Shown piece by piece: positions 16,316 through 19,169 of a stretch of 19,169 nucleotides of DNA. Position 1 is the stretch's first letter. The number at the start of each line of letters is the position of its first letter. This DNA is from Chloroflexota bacterium (GTDB taxonomy: Bacteria; Chloroflexota; Dehalococcoidia; UBA2979), in NCBI GenBank assembly GCA_947446155.1, contig CANFFZ010000034.1, positions 1 to 19,169 of the forward strand. Reading direction: 5' to 3'. The notes under the pieces were generated by a model, which made no database searches, was not told the origin of the DNA, and was given only the letters and a program-made list of their open reading frames with translations. A program made the position numbers and the translations under genes.

Positions 16316-16951
16316 TTAGTTTCGAGTCGCCACGAAGATCAGTTCCGGGCTCTGCGCGCTGACCGGGCTACGGTCCCAGTCGCCAAACACGTCCCGCACC
16401 GAGAACCCCGCGTCGGTGAGCGACCGTCCGAGTTCCGCCTGACTGCGGAACCGCAACTCGTTCGACGAGGCCAGTTCCTCGCCGCTCCGTGCGAAGCGGT
16501 AGTGGATGTCGTACCGGACGAGGTCACCCGCCACCTCGGTCAGCTCGAACCACACGTCGACGGCGCCGAGCGGCATGTCGAAGCGCTGGCGGGACGCCTC
16601 TGGAGTCCACGCGAGCCACGCCTGCGCGGCGGGATTGCGGCTCTCGAAGGCGACGTGGCTGCCGGGGCGGAGCGTTCGGTAGGTGGCAGCAAGCGTCGCG
16701 CGCCAGGCATCCTGGTCACTGATCACCTGCGCGACGTGCGCCGTCATGATCGCGAGGTCCGCGGGCGGGCCATCGAGGCTGCTCGCATCGCCCTCGATCC
16801 AGCGCACGAGGTCGCCGCCAGGGCGGTGGCGGGCCACCTCCAGCATCGCGAGCGCGGGATCGATGCCGGTGACGCGGTATCTCTGCAGCGCCAGCGCACA
16901 GGTGATCGCTCCGGTGCCGCAGCCGATGTCCACGATGGAGGTCGCAGACAA
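16316..16951 (-). CDS. Class I SAM-dependent methyltransferase, start uncertain or lost
   Basis: From a TTG at 16951 this gives 211 residues. Motif I VDIGCGTG (7-14), the acidic residue after strand beta-2 (D31 in GIDPA), and a later LRPGSHVAFESRNP strand identify a class I methyltransferase of the Methyltransf_25/11 type. The substrate is unknown. The frame is open 30 codons further upstream, back to a TAG at 17044-17042. That stretch reads like the family's normal N-terminal helices (FHDPRLVAVYDAWGEDRAD, then TAFYLGLAAE) but contains no ATG, GTG or earlier TTG; a CTG is present only near its end. So the gene has either a non-standard start, a lost start or nonsense change, or a local sequence error. 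It follows tmk on the same strand and ends at the bidirectional terminator. Confidence 0.8.
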   Translation of the reverse strand: MSATSIVDIGCGTGAITCALALQRYRVTGIDPALAMLEVARHRPGGDLVRWIEGDASSLDGPPADLAIMTAHVAQVISDQDAWRATLAATYRTLRPGSHVAFESRNPAAQAWLAWTPEASRQRFDMPLGAVDVWFELTEVAGDLVRYDIHYRFARSGEELASSNELRFRSQAELGRSLTDAGFSVRDVFGDWDRSPVSAQSPELIFVATRN

Positions 16952-17058
16952 CTCCGCAGCGAGGCCCAGGTAGAACGCGGTGTCGGCGCGGTCCTCACCC
17001 CACGCGTCGTAAACGGCGACGAGGCGCGGGTCGTGGAACTCCTAGAACGTCGCCCCGA

Positions 17059-17694
17059 CTAGAGCAGTCCCTGCAACCGCCCCCAGATCGCGTGCGTGAT
17101 CTGCATCTCCGGCTTCGAGCCGTCGAGGACCAGCCAGCGGGCGGGCTCGGCGGCAGCGAGTTCGAGGAAGCCGCGGCGCACGCGACTGTGGAAGTCGAGC
17201 GCCTCGCGCTCCAGGTAGTCGGTCTTCTTCTTCCCACGGGCGAAGGCCTCGGCGGGGTCGACGTCGAGGAGGATCGTGAGGTCGGGGACGAGACCGCCGG
17301 TCGCGACGGCGATCGCGGCGGCGACGAGAGCGGCATCCAGGCCTCGGCCGTGTTGCTGGTAGGCAACCGTCGAGTCGGAGAAACGGTCGCAGATCACGAC
17401 GGCGCCACGCTCGAGAGCCGGGCGGATCACCTCGCGGACGAGTTGTGCGCGTGCGGCGTTGAACGTCAGCAGTTCCGCCTCAGGCGCCGGGTGCGGCTCG
17501 TCTTTCTTCGTCGCGAAGAGGGCGTCGCGCAAGCGCTCGCCGAGGGCGGTGCCGCCGGGCTCGCGGCAGGCGACCGCCTCGCGGCCGGCCTCGCTCACGA
17601 GGCGGAGCAGCGCCTCGTGTTGCGTGGACTTCCCCGCGTGCTCGCCACCCTCGAGGGTGACGAACACGCCTCGCCGCTCACCCATCGAAGTCAC
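17059..17694 (-). CDS. tmk: Thymidylate kinase
   Basis: This 211-residue enzyme phosphorylates dTMP to dTDP in the cytoplasm. The P-loop is EGGEHAGKST (15-24), with a histidine at a variable position that is usually Gly or Asp. Other family marks are REPGGT (44-49), the FNAARAQ helix (78-84) and DRFSDSTVAYQ (103-113) for nucleotide binding. A Lys-rich LID stretch follows (RGKKKTDYLERE). Length is typical. I start at the GTG at 17694, because it overlaps the stop of the upstream ATPase gene as GTGA, the same arrangement as elsewhere in the window. An ATG nine bases later is the alternative. The order R3H ATPase then tmk fits what I recall for Chloroflexota, but I cannot verify this here. Confidence 0.95.
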   Translation of the reverse strand: MTSMGERRGVFVTLEGGEHAGKSTQHEALLRLVSEAGREAVACREPGGTALGERLRDALFATKKDEPHPAPEAELLTFNAARAQLVREVIRPALERGAVVICDRFSDSTVAYQQHGRGLDAALVAAAIAVATGGLVPDLTILLDVDPAEAFARGKKKTDYLEREALDFHSRVRRGFLELAAAEPARWLVLDGSKPEMQITHAIWGRLQGLL

Positions 17695-19169
17695 CGGGCG
17701 CGCCGCCGTCCCTCGTCCGCCCAGGGGAGGCCGCGGTTGGGGCCGGCGGTCTCCTGCAGGATGGTGACGTAGCGGAACGGCTCGCGACCGTTCGAGGCGG
17801 AGACGAGCGCGTGCCTCGCGACGAGTTCGTGCTGCAGGCGGCGGATGTACGCGTTCTGCGGCGCCAGGTCGATCTTCGCGTCGCCCTGATGCGTCACGCG
17901 ACGTACGGCCTCCTCGGCCTCGCGCAGCGCGGCGGTCGTCGGGTCATCGCTCTGGCCGTCGCGCATCGCGAGGAGCTGGCGTTCCATCTGCTCGCTGGTA
18001 TTGTTGCGTAACACGTAGATCGGGATGCCGCGTTCCTCCGCCTGCTTCAGCGGGCCGCTCCTGCGCCGGTAGTACGGGCGCAACGTGATTACCGCGTCGG
18101 CTTCCCGCACGGAGTCGACGATCCGCGCGGCGGATCTCGTCTCCATGATCGCGCGTTCGAGGTGCGTGCGGCTGATGCCGAACGGCAGCACCCGCTTCTC
18201 CGGGCCACCGGGTGCCGCCGACAGCGTCCGCCGGCGCTCAATCTGCGGGCGAGCCTCGAGGGGTTCCTGAGGCGTCGTGCGCAAGGGGACGCGCTCGACG
18301 GTCGCGATCTGGCCGCCGTCGCCGATGACGCGGACCTCCGCCTCGACCTCGTAGCCGCGCAGCAGCGAGTCCACCGTCGCTGCCACGTCGTCGTGGATCG
18401 CGAGGCGGTCGAACGACTGGATCTCGATCAGGACATCGAAGGTCGGAGGGGCACGTCGTTCGAGGACGGTCTTCTGCGTGCCGCGCCGGCGCGCTTCCTC
18501 GTCGGAGAGCGTGACTGACTCGATGCCACCGATTAGGTCAGAAAGCGTCGGGTTCTGCATCAGGTTGGAGAGCGTGGTGCCGTGCGCGGTACCGATCAGT
18601 TGCACACCACGTTCCGCGATCGTGCGGGCGGCCTCGGCTTCCTCGGCAGTACCGATCTCGTCGATCACGACGACCTCGGGCGTGTGGTTCTCCACTGCCT
18701 CGATCATCACTTCGTGCTGGCGGTGCGGGCTCGGCACTTGCATCCGGCGCGCGCGGCCGATACCGCGGTGGGGGATGTCGCCGTCACCGCCGATCTCGTT
18801 CGAGGTATCGACGATCACCACACGCTTGGTGAGTTCGTCGGCGAGCAGCCGAGCCACGTCACGCAGCATCGTGGTCTTGCCAACGCCCGGGCGTCCGAGC
18901 AGCAGGACGCTCCGCCCGGCCTCGATCAGGTCGCGCATGATGTGGCCGGAGCCGGACACCGAGCGCCCGATGCGACAGGTGAGGCCCACGATGTGGCCCT
19001 TGCGGTTACGGATCGCGGAAATGCGGTGCAGGGTGCGCGGGATGCCGGCGCGGTTGTCCTCGCCGAACTCGGAGACCTGCGCCACCACTTGGCCCAGTTC
19101 GAGGTCGGTCACCTCGGACTCATCGAGCGGGGCTTCCTCGCGCTGGTAGCGCGCGGTCGGCGGCCGTCC
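17691..19169 (-). CDS. R3H-domain AAA ATPase of the Ycf45/SpoIIIAA-like type (5' end outside the window)
   Basis: The frame is open to the window's right edge, giving 492 visible residues. In visible numbering, a conserved stretch EFGEDNRAGIPRTLHRISAI (about 34-53) comes before the Walker A motif GRPGVGKT (92-99) and Walker B VVVIDEIG (166-173). Next comes a GTAHGTTLSNLMQNP sensor region. The C-terminus has an R3H domain with the RxxxH signature (IRRLQHELVARH; R443, H447). Such proteins are predicted to bind single-stranded nucleic acid and hydrolyse ATP; the cyanobacterial and plastid relatives are called Ycf45. Their exact role is not settled. An in-frame GTG at visible residue 20 is unlikely to be the start, because upstream residues (GRPPTARYQREEAP) look like part of the family. 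The stop overlaps tmk by four bases, so they are translated from one mRNA. Confidence 0.9.
   Translation of the reverse strand, partial: GRPPTARYQREEAPLDESEVTDLELGQVVAQVSEFGEDNRAGIPRTLHRISAIRNRKGHIVGLTCRIGRSVSGSGHIMRDLIEAGRSVLLLGRPGVGKTTMLRDVARLLADELTKRVVIVDTSNEIGGDGDIPHRGIGRARRMQVPSPHRQHEVMIEAVENHTPEVVVIDEIGTAEEAEAARTIAERGVQLIGTAHGTTLSNLMQNPTLSDLIGGIESVTLSDEEARRRGTQKTVLERRAPPTFDVLIEIQSFDRLAIHDDVAATVDSLLRGYEVEAEVRVIGDGGQIATVERVPLRTTPQEPLEARPQIERRRTLSAAPGGPEKRVLPFGISRTHLERAIMETRSAARIVDSVREADAVITLRPYYRRRSGPLKQAEERGIPIYVLRNNTSEQMERQLLAMRDGQSDDPTTAALREAEEAVRRVTHQGDAKIDLAPQNAYIRRLQHELVARHALVSASNGREPFRYVTILQETAGPNRGLPWADEGRRRAR

Overview
The window is a G+C-rich bacterial chromosome segment packed with genes. 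I see no tRNA, rRNA, transposase or CRISPR array. The DnaE-type polymerase (with the MPDVDFDFADDRRE motif I know from Chloroflexota DnaE), the R3H-domain AAA ATPase next to thymidylate kinase, and the overall gene style suggest Chloroflexota, possibly Dehalococcoidia or a Tepidiforma-like line. That placement is an inference from a few proteins. Start codons include GTG, and neighbouring genes often overlap as TGATG, ATGA or GTGA.

Layout. Positions 1-2969 (+) hold the end of a DUF58 protein and a TgpA-like multi-pass membrane protein with a transglutaminase fold and a DUF4129 tail. Positions 2979-8723 (-) hold an operon read as MoxR AAA+ ATPase, DUF58 protein, BatD-like protein, BatA-like vWA protein, and a BatB vWA protein fused to a BatC-like TPR lipoprotein. 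The two groups converge and end nine bases apart. Next on the minus strand come dnaE (8837-12541) and the thrB-lysC pair (12747-14866). A 207-base divergent intergenic region then leads to a plus-strand thiolase (15074-16249), which ends in a strong bidirectional terminator. From the right edge, the minus strand carries an R3H ATPase (cut by the window), tmk, and a SAM methyltransferase whose start is problematic.

How the genes work together. The left third encodes two MoxR/DUF58/vWA-type envelope modules, in which a MoxR ATPase probably remodels or activates membrane vWA proteins. The rest is housekeeping: replication (dnaE, tmk), aspartate-family amino acid synthesis (lysC, thrB) and acetyl-CoA/acyl-CoA metabolism (thiolase).

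Most notable: (1) the transglutaminase-fold protein aligns well with its family, but all three catalytic triad residues are replaced (Cys to Phe, His to Trp, Asp to Asn), which suggests a pseudoenzyme in an envelope module; (2) BatB and BatC are fused across an internal lipobox; (3) an identical CTAGACTGGCC element lies in front of moxR and thrB and predicts a leaderless thrB mRNA; (4) lysC has a well-placed internal ribosome site for a separate regulatory beta subunit; (5) the thiolase has an inverted repeat over its -10 and a structured leader; (6) the methyltransferase shows family-like sequence upstream of every usable start codon, back to a TAG.
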